Positions 35,695 to 45,273 are shown, numbered from the stretch's first letter. The stretch: 64,000 nucleotides of DNA from CAZWCE01 sp964632505 (GCA_964632505.1 CAZWCE010000016.1:1-64000), one strand, 5' to 3'. Numbers and translations are program-made. Notes: generated from the sequence alone by a model not told the origin.

Positions 35695-38600
35695 ATGAAA
35701 GATCGAAGACCTCCAGCATCGACCGGCCCCGAACAGGGCTTTCAGGAAAACTTTCCGGAAAGGTCGCCGCGCAAACTCGATATGGAGTTGGCGCATCTTC
35801 AGAAAATCTTCGATGCCGCCCACGTGGGTCTGCTTCTTGTCAACTCGGTAGGGACCATCGCTCGTGTGAACGACGTCATCACGAAGCTGGTGGGAAAAAA
35901 CGCGCGCGATTTGATTGGCAAACGTCCGGGTAAGGCGATGCAGTGTATCGAAACGGCCTTGCTGCATCATCAATGCGGAGAAGGCGAAAGCTGCCATGAG
36001 TGTCCCTTTCGAAATACTTTCGAGAAAGCCCTGACTTCGGGCCGGGAAGTGAAAGGCGTGGAAGCGGAAAAGGAGTTCTACTTGAATGGGGAAACCATCC
36101 CGCTCTGCTTTTCACTGAACGCGAGCCGCATGGAAATCGAGGGCAATAACCAGGTATTGCTGACTCTCTTCGACGTCACCGAGCGGAAGATGGCGGAACG
36201 GAAGCTGCGGGAGGAAAAGGAGCGGTTCGAACAGATCGCCTCGCTTGCCGGAGAGATGGTCTGGGAAGTCGATGCAAACGGTTTGTACACCTACGTCAGC
36301 CAAGCGAGCCGAAAAATCTTCGGTTACTCCCCGGAGGAGCTGATCGGCAAAAGGTATTTCACCGATCTCCATACCGAGCAGGACCGGGGAGAATCCAAAG
36401 AATCGGTGAAGAAGATCTTCGCGGCCAAGAGTACCATTCGAGATTACGAAAATCGCGCACAAACCGCCGAGGGACGTGAAATCATCCTGCTGACCAATGG
36501 GATTCCACTCTTCGACGAGCGGGGCGATCTTCTCGGCTATCGGGGCGTCGATCAGGAGATCACCGAGCGGAAAACGGCCGAAACGATCGCCCATGAGCAG
36601 AAGACCCTCCTGTCGACCATTCTCAACGCCATCAATGCGCCCGTCTTTTACAAAGACATAAACGGAATTTACCTCGGCTGCAACGACGCTTTCGAGGACT
36701 TCATCGGGAAAAATCGGGAGCAGATCGTGGGGTATACCGCCTTCGACATCGCCCCCAAACACCTCGCCGAGAGATACCACCGGGCCGACCAACAGTTACT
36801 GGAAGCGGGGAAATGCCAAGTCTACGAATGCTCCGTTTACGATACCCGGGGGAATGAAAAGAATGTCATGTTCCACAAAGCGCCGTTCTACGATTCCCAG
36901 GGTCAAATCGCGGGACTGGTCGGGGCGATGCTCGACATCACGGAGATGAAAAAGACCCAGAAAAAGCTCGAGGAGAGCGAGCAGCGCCACCGGCTCTTAT
37001 TCAGTTCGGCCAAAGACGCCCTATTCCTTCTCGTGCCTCCCGATTGGGCGTTCGTCGACGCTAATCCTTCGGCTGTGGAACTGTTCGGGGCCGAATCGCG
37101 CGAACAATTAATCCGTCGCTTCCCCCTGGAGATTTCGCCGGAACATCAACCCGACGGAACCAAGTCGTCCGAGAAGAGCCTCGAAATGATTCGTAAGGCC
37201 GTGGAAGAAGGGGTCCACCTCTTCGAATGGACGCACCGGACGTTCGACGGGAATGAATTCCCCGCCGAAGTGCTCCTGACATCCATGTCCTTCGACGGCC
37301 GAAACTATCTGCTGGCTTCGGTACGCAATGTCACCGCGCGCAAGCATGCCGAGGAGGCGATCGCCGAAGCGAGAGACCAGGCGGAAAGCGAGGCCGCGAA
37401 ACTCTCGGCGATGATCTCGGGGATGGAAGACGGTCTGCTGTTCGTCGATCGGGACGATCGGGTGGTGGAAGTCAACGAAGCCTTTTGTCGCCTGCTGGGA
37501 AAAGATCGTCAAGAGATCCAGGACCGTCCACTCGAGAGCCTGGAATTGGAAAAACATATCGAGAATTTCTCCAATCATCTCTCAGCCTTCCGAAAACAAC
37601 GATTGACCGAACCTTGCGTTTGCCAGACACGGCTTCCCGATGCGGAGGTCATTTTTCGGGTCTTGCCCATCTATCGGCACCGCAGTTTCGACGGAATTCT
37701 GATCAGTTGCATCGACATCACGGAACTGGCCGACGCCAAAGAGCGCCTGGAAGCCTCGAATCGGGAACTGGAGAAGAGTATCGCCCGGAGTCATCAGCTC
37801 GCCGAACAATCGGAAATGGCCAGCAAGGCCAAGAGTGAATTTCTGGCGAACATGAGCCATGAGATCCGCACTCCGATGACGGCGATCCTCGGTTACACGG
37901 ACCTGATTCTCGAATCGAACAAGGATCCGGACACCCGAAACGCCGCCTCGACCATCCAACGCAACGGACGCCATCTCCTGGAAATCATCAACGACGTGCT
38001 CGATTTGGCAAAGGTGGAATCGGGAAAACAGAAGGTGGAGCTCCGCCGATGTTCGCCGCATCAGGTGGTAGCCGAAGTCGTTTCGATGCTCCGCGTGCAG
38101 ACCGAGGGAAAAGGCCTCTCGCTCGACGTCGAATACGCGACTCCGATTCCGGAAACGATCGAAACCGATCCGGCCCGGCTCCGCCAAATCCTCCTCAATC
38201 TGATCGGCAACGCGATCAAATTCACCGAACTGGGCGGCGTGACCTTGAAGATCTCCCTTTTGCAGCCTCCCGAGGGGTCGGCGCGCTTGCGTTTCAATGT
38301 CATCGACACCGGCATCGGCATGTCGAAGCAACAAATCGCTCAGCTCTTCCAGCCGTTTTTCCAACTCGATTGCTCGCTCAGCCGAAAATACGGCGGCACG
38401 GGACTGGGATTGACCATCAGCAAGCATTTCGCCTATATGCTCGGGGGCGATTTGACCGTCCAAAGTCAACTGGGGCAGGGCAGCGACTTTCTTTTGACGA
38501 TCGAGACCGGCTCACTCGAGGGCATTCCCATGTTGGACAATGTTCAAGAGATCGAGATGCGTCTTCCCGAGGAGGAGAAGGAAAAGCCCATTGAGCCGGG

Positions 38601-39033
38601 AATGCTCTCCGGACGCATTCTGCTGGCCGAAGACGGTCCGGACAACCAGCGACTGATCTCGCTCCTTTTGAAAAAGGCGGGAGCTCAGGTTGAGTTGGCG
38701 GAAAACGGTCAACAGGCTGTGGAAAGGGTCGAGGCAACCGGCCGGAAAAACGACGACGCGGAAGAGCCCCTTCCGCCGATCGACCTAATATTGATGGACA
38801 TTCAGATGCCGGTGCTCGACGGGCTCGAAGCCACGCGGACGCTCCGCGAACAAGGGTACACCAACCCGATCCTCGCCCTGACCGCCCACGCGATGGAGCA
38901 AGACATTGAAAAATGCCGCCTGGCCGGTTGCGACGGGCACCTGACGAAGCCGATTCATCGAAACCTCTTTTTCGAGACGATTCGGAAAAGCTTGAAACGA
39001 AGCCGTTCCGCGGAAGGCCAGCCGGAGGATTGA
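35695..39033 (+). CDS. Hybrid sensor histidine kinase with multiple PAS domains and receiver
   Basis: A 1112-residue cytoplasmic protein without membrane helices. Five PAS-type sensor modules follow in order: about 25-165, 175-295, 300-425, 430-555 and 565-690 (for example VWEVDANGLYTYVSQASRKI and GLLFVDRDDRVVEVNEAF). The HisKA dimerisation helix has SNMSHEIRTPM with the phospho-accepting His near residue 722; the ATPase domain shows LLNLIGNAIKFTE and KYGGTGLGLTISKHFA. A C-terminal receiver has LLAEDGPDN, LILMDIQMP (Asp near 1035) and LTKPI. The first PAS carries a Cys trio (QCGEGESCHECPF, about residues 98-110) suited to metal or redox sensing. No response regulator or target gene is adjacent. 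Confidence 0.93.
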   Translation: MKDRRPPASTGPEQGFQENFPERSPRKLDMELAHLQKIFDAAHVGLLLVNSVGTIARVNDVITKLVGKNARDLIGKRPGKAMQCIETALLHHQCGEGESCHECPFRNTFEKALTSGREVKGVEAEKEFYLNGETIPLCFSLNASRMEIEGNNQVLLTLFDVTERKMAERKLREEKERFEQIASLAGEMVWEVDANGLYTYVSQASRKIFGYSPEELIGKRYFTDLHTEQDRGESKESVKKIFAAKSTIRDYENRAQTAEGREIILLTNGIPLFDERGDLLGYRGVDQEITERKTAETIAHEQKTLLSTILNAINAPVFYKDINGIYLGCNDAFEDFIGKNREQIVGYTAFDIAPKHLAERYHRADQQLLEAGKCQVYECSVYDTRGNEKNVMFHKAPFYDSQGQIAGLVGAMLDITEMKKTQKKLEESEQRHRLLFSSAKDALFLLVPPDWAFVDANPSAVELFGAESREQLIRRFPLEISPEHQPDGTKSSEKSLEMIRKAVEEGVHLFEWTHRTFDGNEFPAEVLLTSMSFDGRNYLLASVRNVTARKHAEEAIAEARDQAESEAAKLSAMISGMEDGLLFVDRDDRVVEVNEAFCRLLGKDRQEIQDRPLESLELEKHIENFSNHLSAFRKQRLTEPCVCQTRLPDAEVIFRVLPIYRHRSFDGILISCIDITELADAKERLEASNRELEKSIARSHQLAEQSEMASKAKSEFLANMSHEIRTPMTAILGYTDLILESNKDPDTRNAASTIQRNGRHLLEIINDVLDLAKVESGKQKVELRRCSPHQVVAEVVSMLRVQTEGKGLSLDVEYATPIPETIETDPARLRQILLNLIGNAIKFTELGGVTLKISLLQPPEGSARLRFNVIDTGIGMSKQQIAQLFQPFFQLDCSLSRKYGGTGLGLTISKHFAYMLGGDLTVQSQLGQGSDFLLTIETGSLEGIPMLDNVQEIEMRLPEEEKEKPIEPGMLSGRILLAEDGPDNQRLISLLLKKAGAQVELAENGQQAVERVEATGRKNDDAEEPLPPIDLILMDIQMPVLDGLEATRTLREQGYTNPILALTAHAMEQDIEKCRLAGCDGHLTKPIHRNLFFETIRKSLKRSRSAEGQPED

Positions 39034-39042
39034 CCGTCAGGC

Positions 39043-40485
39043 TCAGAACGACAAGAGCATCTGCCAGATGAACATATTTCCGAGTCCATCGATTCCTTCC
39101 CACGTATTGCGGACGACCTCTTCGTCGCCGATGTCCTCCCGCAGGTTCGCCCGTTCCTCTTCCCACGGGACGCAAACACCCCGCTGCTTCTTTCCGGCAG
39201 GGGGTTCTTTCAGATAGGCCCCGACCTTGGCATCTTCCGGCTTGGGGGCGGGAGGCGGTTCCTTGGTGCTGTCTTCGGCGTGTCCCCGGCTGTAAACACC
39301 GTATTCCCGCCCGGCCTCGGTCATCGCACGGACATTTTCCACCGTCGCGTCGTTCTGCACGATGGCGCTGGCGTCGAGAATATAGCCGCCGTCCTGAGCG
39401 ACCCCCTCGATCACCTTCTTCACATAGGCACGCACATCTTCCGGTTGCTTCACTCCGAGCATGGCGTTGGGAATGCCGCCGCTGAGGCAGAAGCGGTCAC
39501 CGAGCACCTCTCGGCATTTGAAGATATCGCCCTGGTCGACATGATAAATGATGCTCTGTTCAGGAAGCTCCCGGAACGATTCGAGATGGGGATCCCAATT
39601 GCCCTCGGCGTAGAAGAGCGTTTGGATCCCGTTGGCCCAGAGCTCCTCGATGACGGGCTTGAGGGAAGCCCAGTAGATATTCTGGAAAATGTCGAACGAG
39701 ACGAAGGGCACTCCGCCGCGATGCATCCAGATGGAGGCCGGGGCCATGTGATTCGGGTCGGAGGTCGTCTTGGCGACATGGAAGAGATGGGGGGCCAGAG
39801 CCTCGCTGGCGGCCAGCAACTTCTCGGGCCGTTCGAAAATATCCTCGACCAAACCGAGATACCCCCGAAGTTTATCGGCGATGATATCCATCGGCGCCTT
39901 GAGGATGCCGGCGATTGCCGGAGCGGTGCCGGTCTCGCTCTGAAGCCGCTGGACCTGGGGCCCGAAGCCGCCGAAGTACTGGAACATCGCCATCGCGGTG
40001 CGGATCAAGGCGACATTGTGCTCGTAGGTCACCGGCCGGCCTTCGGGAACAATCCGGGCCGCCACCCGGGGCAACCACTTGTTGTACAGAAAGGCGGTCG
40101 GGTCGTCGATCAACTCATCATATTCATCGGCCTTCATGAAGGCGTCTTCATGCGGGGGTTCACGATACTGGAATCCGGTGTCTTTGGGGATATCGACCCC
40201 CGGAATGGCATAATATTTCAATCCCATCGAGTGGGCCAATCCCGTCCATACGTAGACCATGTTCGGCACGACCGCGTCCCAATCGAAATCCGAGGCGCAC
40301 TTGATCGCCGCATCGAAGGCCCGTTGATAATCGTGCGCCACTTCCTGGGCCGTGTAACCGGCGTAGCGCGCGGTGAACTCCGCCACGAAAGGGCGAATCG
40401 GCACGCAGTCGGGCATTTCGTTCCGCATTGCTTTGATGTATCGCCCCTGACGCTGACGGAAAAGTGCTTCGTAATCGGTCGACAT
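39043..40485 (-). CDS. Uroporphyrinogen decarboxylase (URO-D) family protein
   Basis: A 480-residue TIM-barrel protein of the URO-D superfamily, which includes HemE and cobamide-dependent methyltransferases such as MtaA and CmuA. The core shows ILKAPMDIIADKLRG, WMHRGGVPFVSFDIFQ, TLFYAEGNWDPHLESF and RFCLSGGIPNAMLG. The N-terminal HemE signature (RPVWFMRQAGR) is missing and the length is larger than HemE (about 350), so it is not hemE. The start follows AAAGGGTG. It is divergent from selA. Planctomycetes carry many URO-D-like proteins of unknown substrate; methyl-group transfer is possible but no corrinoid protein is adjacent. Confidence 0.85.
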   Translation of the reverse strand: MSTDYEALFRQRQGRYIKAMRNEMPDCVPIRPFVAEFTARYAGYTAQEVAHDYQRAFDAAIKCASDFDWDAVVPNMVYVWTGLAHSMGLKYYAIPGVDIPKDTGFQYREPPHEDAFMKADEYDELIDDPTAFLYNKWLPRVAARIVPEGRPVTYEHNVALIRTAMAMFQYFGGFGPQVQRLQSETGTAPAIAGILKAPMDIIADKLRGYLGLVEDIFERPEKLLAASEALAPHLFHVAKTTSDPNHMAPASIWMHRGGVPFVSFDIFQNIYWASLKPVIEELWANGIQTLFYAEGNWDPHLESFRELPEQSIIYHVDQGDIFKCREVLGDRFCLSGGIPNAMLGVKQPEDVRAYVKKVIEGVAQDGGYILDASAIVQNDATVENVRAMTEAGREYGVYSRGHAEDSTKEPPPAPKPEDAKVGAYLKEPPAGKKQRGVCVPWEEERANLREDIGDEEVVRNTWEGIDGLGNMFIWQMLLSF

Positions 40486-40723
40486 GGTTCACCCTTTCTT
40501 TCTGGTCGGCACATGAGCGCGAAGATCGCCGCGGTCGCCGTCTTCGCTTCGAGAATTCCGTTTTCCGCGAGCGCGGCCACTGTAGGAGTGTTTCCAATGA
40601 TGCTATGATGAATATGGCGCCTATGATAGAGAATGCGGAACGCCTTTTCAAGCGAACCGCTCGTGAAACCGAACAAAAATTTGCAACCGCCGCTCCTTCC
40701 TCTCTCGACCAGGAGGCACATTC

Positions 40724-42136
40724 ATGCAAGGCCCCGCGAATTCTCTTTTTCGCCTGCTTCCCCAAATCGAAAGAGTCCTACAAGATCCCCGTCTGGAAAA
40801 GCTATCCCATAAGATTCCACGCTCGCTCATCACCGAAGCCGTACGCGAGGCGGTCGAGGCGATGCGGCTTCACATGCAGTCCTCCTCAGGAGCCCCCCCC
40901 ACGGATCGCCGGTCGGTGTTCGACCGAGTCGTCCAGCGCACGTTGGAGGAGATCGAAAAGCGGCACCGAAAACGATATTGCCGGGTCATCAACGCCACCG
41001 GGATCATCCTGCATACCGGCCTGGGGCGGGCGGTCCTCGCCCCCAAGGCACTCGATCAGATCGCCACGGAACTGGCCGGCTACTCCCATCTCCAGATCGA
41101 CTTGAACACCGGCAACCGATGCAAGCGCGACGATCGCATCGAAGACTTGCTGTGTCTGCTGACCGGCTGCGAAGCCGCCACGGTGGTCAACAACAACGCC
41201 GCCGCCACGATGATCGTTCTGAACGCGGTCGCCGAAGGTCGCGAGGTGATCGTCTCTCGGGGACAACTGGTCGAAATCGGAGGGTCGTTCCGTTTGCCGG
41301 AAATCATGGAGCGAAGCGGCGTGAAACTCGTCGAAGTCGGCACCACGAACAAGACCCATCCTCAAGATTACGAGAACGCCGTCACCGATCAGACGGCCGC
41401 CATCCTGAGGGTCCATCCGAGCAATTACCGCATCACCGGCTTCACCTCGGAAGTGCCTCTGGCGACCCTGGTGAAAATCGCCCGTCGGCGGAACATCGCC
41501 TTGATCGACGATGTCGGGGCCGGATCGCTGATCGATGTCTCCCGCTTCGGTTTCGAGAAGGAGCCGACACTGCAAGAGTCGGTCCGGCATGGCTCGGACC
41601 TGATCACTTCAAGCGCCGACAAACTCATCGGCGCCGGTCAAGGCGGACTGATCCTCGGGAAGAAGGAATGGGTGGCGAAAATCCGCAAGAACCCGCTGGC
41701 TCGCATCGTACGTGCCGACAAGCTGACCCTCGCCGTCCTCGAGGCGACCTTAGAGCAGTTCCTCGCTCCCGAGCAGGCGATCGAAACCATCCCCACGCTG
41801 GAAATGATGTGCCGCGAACCGAATAATCTCGCCAACGAAGCGGAACGCATCGCCTCGGCCGTTCGGGAGCACCTGGGAGAAAAGGCGATCGTCGAGACCC
41901 GAGAAGGATATTCCCAGATGGGAAGCGGCTCGCTGCCGACCCAGAATCTTCCGACGAGACTGGTCGCGCTCATCCCGAAGACCTCCTCCCCCGATGTGGT
42001 GGCGAAAAAACTCCGAACCCATCATTTGCCCGTGTTTTCCCGTATCCAGGAGGAGCAAATCCTATTCGACCCCCGAACCCTCCGACCGGGCGAAGCAGAA
42101 CTCCTGACGGAGGCGATCCTCGAGGTGTTTCCCTGA
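40724..42136 (+). CDS. selA: L-seryl-tRNA(Sec) selenium transferase SelA
   Basis: A 470-residue PLP enzyme that converts Ser-tRNA(Sec) to Sec-tRNA(Sec) with selenophosphate. The family blocks are YCRVINATGIILHTGLGRA, INLNTGNR-like (IDLNTGNRCKRDDRIE), VVNNNAAATMIVLNA, RVHPSNYRITGFT, LIDDVGAGSLID and SSADKLIGAGQGG, the last holding the PLP-binding Lys. Start ATG at 40724 follows AGGAGG. The gene implies selenocysteine use, yet selB, selC and selD do not lie next to it here; in many genomes selB follows selA. Confidence 0.95.
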   Translation: MQGPANSLFRLLPQIERVLQDPRLEKLSHKIPRSLITEAVREAVEAMRLHMQSSSGAPPTDRRSVFDRVVQRTLEEIEKRHRKRYCRVINATGIILHTGLGRAVLAPKALDQIATELAGYSHLQIDLNTGNRCKRDDRIEDLLCLLTGCEAATVVNNNAAATMIVLNAVAEGREVIVSRGQLVEIGGSFRLPEIMERSGVKLVEVGTTNKTHPQDYENAVTDQTAAILRVHPSNYRITGFTSEVPLATLVKIARRRNIALIDDVGAGSLIDVSRFGFEKEPTLQESVRHGSDLITSSADKLIGAGQGGLILGKKEWVAKIRKNPLARIVRADKLTLAVLEATLEQFLAPEQAIETIPTLEMMCREPNNLANEAERIASAVREHLGEKAIVETREGYSQMGSGSLPTQNLPTRLVALIPKTSSPDVVAKKLRTHHLPVFSRIQEEQILFDPRTLRPGEAELLTEAILEVFP

Positions 42137-42208
42137 TGAACCTCGACCGATTCCTCCACCAAAAAGATTAATCGTCGACTTCACTTTTTTTGAAAAGAAG
42201 GTGCTTCC

Positions 42209-43249
42209 ATGAAAACCAGTAGAACGATTTTATTCGCCATCCTTTTTGTCCTGATTCTTGCTCTTCCCCATGCGACCGACGCCGGAGAAAGTGAAAATTT
42301 CCAGTGGGAAGAGAAAGCGCATTCGGTGGCGCTCGTTCAAAACGGCGAAGCGATTTGGCGATTCCATTACGGTTCCTCCGAAGGGGTGCCCTATCTCGGA
42401 AAGACTTTTTTCCATCCGGTGGCGATCTCCTCGAAGAAGGCAGACGATGCGCCCGTGGTGCTCACCTGCAACAGCCCCGACGACCATCCTTGGCACCATG
42501 GACTCTGGTTTTCCTGGAAATTCCTCAACGGAGTGAACTATTGGGAAGTGGACCGCAACACGGGAAAAGCGCAGGGCGAAACGCGACTGGTGAAGGAGAA
42601 AACCACACTCCGAGCGGATTTCTCCGCGACCATTTTGCTCGACTTGGAATATGTTCCCGGTTCCGGTCAAGAGGACGCCGGGGAGGTGATCTTGAAAGAA
42701 CGTCGTCGGATCGATATCTCCCCGCCCGATGAGAACGGCAGCTACCATTTCGATTGGACCTGCCGCTTCACGGCAAACGACCGGCCGGTGCGCTTCGATC
42801 GCACTCCGCTTCCCGGCGAGCCCGGCGGGGTGGGCTATGGCGGTTACGCGGGGCTTTCGATGCGTTTTTCGAAAGAGATGAGCGATCGAGGGGCCGTCTC
42901 CACCAAAGGACCGGTGGAATTCAACGATCAGAATCGCCATCGCTCCAAGGCGAAGGCGATGGACTACTTTGGGAAGATCGGGGGGCACACCGCCGGACTG
43001 GCGTTCTGCGACCACAAGGAGAACCGCAATCACCCCACGCCGTGGTACGTCATCGCCTCACCGCACATGAGCTATTATAGTCCTGCCGTGATCTGCTATC
43101 AGCCGTTCCAGCTCGAAGCCGAGGACTCGTTCACCCTCCGATATCGCGCGATCGCCCACCCGGGAAAGTTCGATGCCGAGAAGCTCCGCAACGCGTTCGA
43201 AGCGTTTCAGGAGTCGACCGAGCCCTCCGCCGACGAAGCGACACGGTAG
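42209..43249 (+). CDS. Secreted DUF6807 (PmoA-like) protein
   Basis: A 346-residue protein with a signal peptide (TILFAILFVLILALPHATDA) and the fold annotated as methane oxygenase PmoA-like, now DUF6807. Landmarks are CNSPDDHPWHHGLWFSW, PGGVGYGGYAGLSMRF and the terminal HMSYYSPAVICYQPF. In planctomycetes and verrucomicrobia this family is common next to Gfo/Idh/MocA genes and is thought to act in carbohydrate turnover; the PmoA name is misleading and there is no particulate methane monooxygenase here. Start ATG follows AAGGTG. Confidence 0.88.
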   Translation: MKTSRTILFAILFVLILALPHATDAGESENFQWEEKAHSVALVQNGEAIWRFHYGSSEGVPYLGKTFFHPVAISSKKADDAPVVLTCNSPDDHPWHHGLWFSWKFLNGVNYWEVDRNTGKAQGETRLVKEKTTLRADFSATILLDLEYVPGSGQEDAGEVILKERRRIDISPPDENGSYHFDWTCRFTANDRPVRFDRTPLPGEPGGVGYGGYAGLSMRFSKEMSDRGAVSTKGPVEFNDQNRHRSKAKAMDYFGKIGGHTAGLAFCDHKENRNHPTPWYVIASPHMSYYSPAVICYQPFQLEAEDSFTLRYRAIAHPGKFDAEKLRNAFEAFQESTEPSADEATR

Positions 43250-43622
43250 CAACAACACGCTTCCTTGCCGATCGATGATTTGTGGTCGCTTTTCCCTGCT
43301 GTCCGCCAACCGGCCGATGCCGCTTGGGCAAGCGGGGGAAACAGCGGGCGAATGATTGCAATGCCATTGCATCGCAATGCCTTGCGTGGGGGGTCTTGCA
43401 TGAATCCATGGGGCTGATTCCATGGGGCAAGGGCTGATGCAATCCCCGTTATTCGGGCGCCCGATGGGGCCTGAACGTATTCAAAGTACAAAAAACGGTT
43501 TCGGCATGGCATTTGCAGTTTGAACAGTGGGTGCACTAAAACAATTTTTTTATCGATAGAAAAACACGCAAAGCGGAACCTCCCGGAAGAGGATTTCCGC
43601 GTGCAGCAAAAGGGGGGAACCG
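43250..43622. other. Intergenic region with short direct repeats
   Basis: About 370 bases preceding the redox operon. Between 43350 and 43445 there are overlapping short repeats: TTGCAATGCC and TCGCAATGCC, TCCATGGGGC twice and GGGCTGAT twice. A T-rich block near 43540-43555 may include a promoter. No gene or known RNA is recognised. Confidence 0.4.
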
Positions 43623-44513
43623 ATGACCGAGAATCATGTCTCTGCAACCAACACATCGACGGCGGCTTCCGGCGGGGAAGCGAAAAAACAAAGTAGCAAC
43701 AAGGCATATCATCTTCGAAGCATGATCAGCTTCGCGCTTTTTCTGTTTTTCGTCATGCTGCTGGTCACGGGAGTCGTCCTCTACATCTCCCCCCGGGGAC
43801 GCGTGGCGAATTGGGTCCAATGGACCTTTTGGGGACTGACCAAGGATCAGTGGACCAGCGTCCATACCAATGCCGCGATTCTATTCATCCTCGCTTCGCT
43901 CATTCACCTCCTTTACAACTGGAAGGTCTTCTGGAGCTACCTCTTTTCGAAGGTCTCCTCGGGGCTGCATCGCGGTCGGGAACTGGTCACGGCGGTGGTC
44001 TTGGCCTTGGTGGTCTTCGCGGGATCCTATTTCGAACTGCCGCCTTTCCAAACCGTGATGGACCTGAACATGGACATCAAGAATTACTGGGAAGCGAAGA
44101 GCCAAAACGCGCCGATTCCCCACGCCGAAGAACTGAAGATGGGCCTCTTCGCTCAACAGATCGGCGTCTCCCCTCCGCAAATCCGAAAAGTGCTGGAAGA
44201 CGCCGGCTACCAACCCGAGCCGGGCATGACGCTCAAGGAGATCGCCGAGCAAAAAGGAGCCGCTCCCAGTGAATTGCTCGACCTGATCAACGAAAAGATT
44301 CCCGAGAGCCAACGGAAGGCCAATCCCATGCGGATGGGGTCGCAGAAAAGCCGTGACCAAAAGAGCGGCATGAGGCAAGGTCAAGGTCGAGGCATGGGCC
44401 GTGGCGGGATGGGACCCGGCGGAGGTCAAGGCGAAGGCCGAGGGATGGGCGGAAACCGGGGACAAGGAGGCGGCGAGGGTCGGAATTCCGAGGAGATTTC
44501 GAATCCGGAATGA
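43623..44513 (+). CDS. DUF4405 membrane protein with glycine/methionine-rich tail
   Basis: A 296-residue protein with three to four membrane helices: SFALFLFFVMLLVTGVVLYI, then SVHTNAAILFILASLIHLLY with two His positioned for heme b as in DUF4405/cytochrome b561-like domains, and TAVVLALVVFAGSYF. A soluble part follows (about 155-235) with two helix-turn-helix-like segments (QQIGVSPPQIRKVLEDAGY), and the last 55 residues are a low-complexity tail rich in Gly, Arg and Met. The ATG at 43623 follows GGGGGG. It starts an apparent operon with a ferredoxin-type membrane protein and a CoA-disulfide reductase. Confidence 0.85.
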   Translation: MTENHVSATNTSTAASGGEAKKQSSNKAYHLRSMISFALFLFFVMLLVTGVVLYISPRGRVANWVQWTFWGLTKDQWTSVHTNAAILFILASLIHLLYNWKVFWSYLFSKVSSGLHRGRELVTAVVLALVVFAGSYFELPPFQTVMDLNMDIKNYWEAKSQNAPIPHAEELKMGLFAQQIGVSPPQIRKVLEDAGYQPEPGMTLKEIAEQKGAAPSELLDLINEKIPESQRKANPMRMGSQKSRDQKSGMRQGQGRGMGRGGMGPGGGQGEGRGMGGNRGQGGGEGRNSEEISNPE

Positions 44514-44601
44514 TCCTACCGCCCCCTGTTTCAATGACCTTTTTCCAAAAAAAACGAGATGCGATGAATCGTCTCGGAATATCATCATAAGGGAGGAAAC
44601 C

Positions 44602-45273
44602 ATGAACCGAACTTCGATCCGTCGCCGAAACCTGCGTCAGTGGATTCTATTGATACCGAGCCTCGTGGTGCTTGCCCTCGGGTGGAAATACCCCCTACTT
44701 GGCTTTTGGGTCATGGTCGTCATGATGGTGGGCATCCTCGGAGGCATCGTCAAGGGACGCTGGGTCTGTGGCAACCTCTGCCCCCGCGGCAGCATTTTCG
44801 ATCGCCTCTTGGGCGATTTCAGCCGCAACCGCCCGATGCCGGCGGTCATCCGGCGCTTCGGGTTGCGATGGATCCTCTGGCCCGCGATGTTCGGCTTCAT
44901 GATCTGGTACCTGAGCCTCGACGTGACCAACATCAACCAGTGGGGCCGTGCCATGTGGATCATGTGTGCAGTGACCACCACCATCGGACTGGTCTTCGGG
45001 CTGGTCTACAACGCGAGGATGTGGTGCGTGATCTGCCCGATCGGCAACTTGGCCTACGCCACCGGCGGCTCGAAAAGCGCTTTGTCGATCTGTGAAAGCC
45101 AATGCCGACATTGCACGACTTGCGAGAAGAAATGTCCCATGCAGGTTCAGGTGACTGATTACCGAAAAGAGGGGCTCATCGTCGATTCCCGGTGTATCCA
45201 GTGCGGGGTCTGCTCCGATTACTGCCCTGTCCGCGCGATCGGAAAAACCCCCACACACCAAGAAGTGGCTTGA
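44602..45273 (+). CDS. NapH/MauN-type polyferredoxin membrane protein
   Basis: A 223-residue membrane iron-sulfur protein related to NapH and NosR C-terminal domains. Several helices lead to two membrane-proximal Cys pairs (VCGNLCPRG and MWCVICPIG) and a soluble 2[4Fe-4S] ferredoxin domain with CESQCRHCTTCEKKCPM and CIQCGVCSDYCPV. Such proteins pass electrons between the quinone pool and soluble or periplasmic partners. The ATG at 44602 follows GGGAGGA; the upstream open frame runs inside the DUF4405 gene. Its partners are likely the DUF4405 protein before it and the flavoprotein after it. Confidence 0.9.
   Translation: MNRTSIRRRNLRQWILLIPSLVVLALGWKYPLLGFWVMVVMMVGILGGIVKGRWVCGNLCPRGSIFDRLLGDFSRNRPMPAVIRRFGLRWILWPAMFGFMIWYLSLDVTNINQWGRAMWIMCAVTTTIGLVFGLVYNARMWCVICPIGNLAYATGGSKSALSICESQCRHCTTCEKKCPMQVQVTDYRKEGLIVDSRCIQCGVCSDYCPVRAIGKTPTHQEVA

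Noticed and set aside
39043..40485. hemE
   Set aside because: Too long and lacks the N-terminal HemE signature; only the superfamily can be claimed.
39280..40608. 442-codon frame antisense to the URO-D-like gene
   Set aside because: Composition typical of antisense shadow and the minus-strand gene has clear family blocks.
42209..43249. Annotation as particulate methane monooxygenase subunit A
   Set aside because: The PmoA label belongs to a misnamed family; the protein is a soluble secreted DUF6807 type with a signal peptide, not a multi-helix PmoA.
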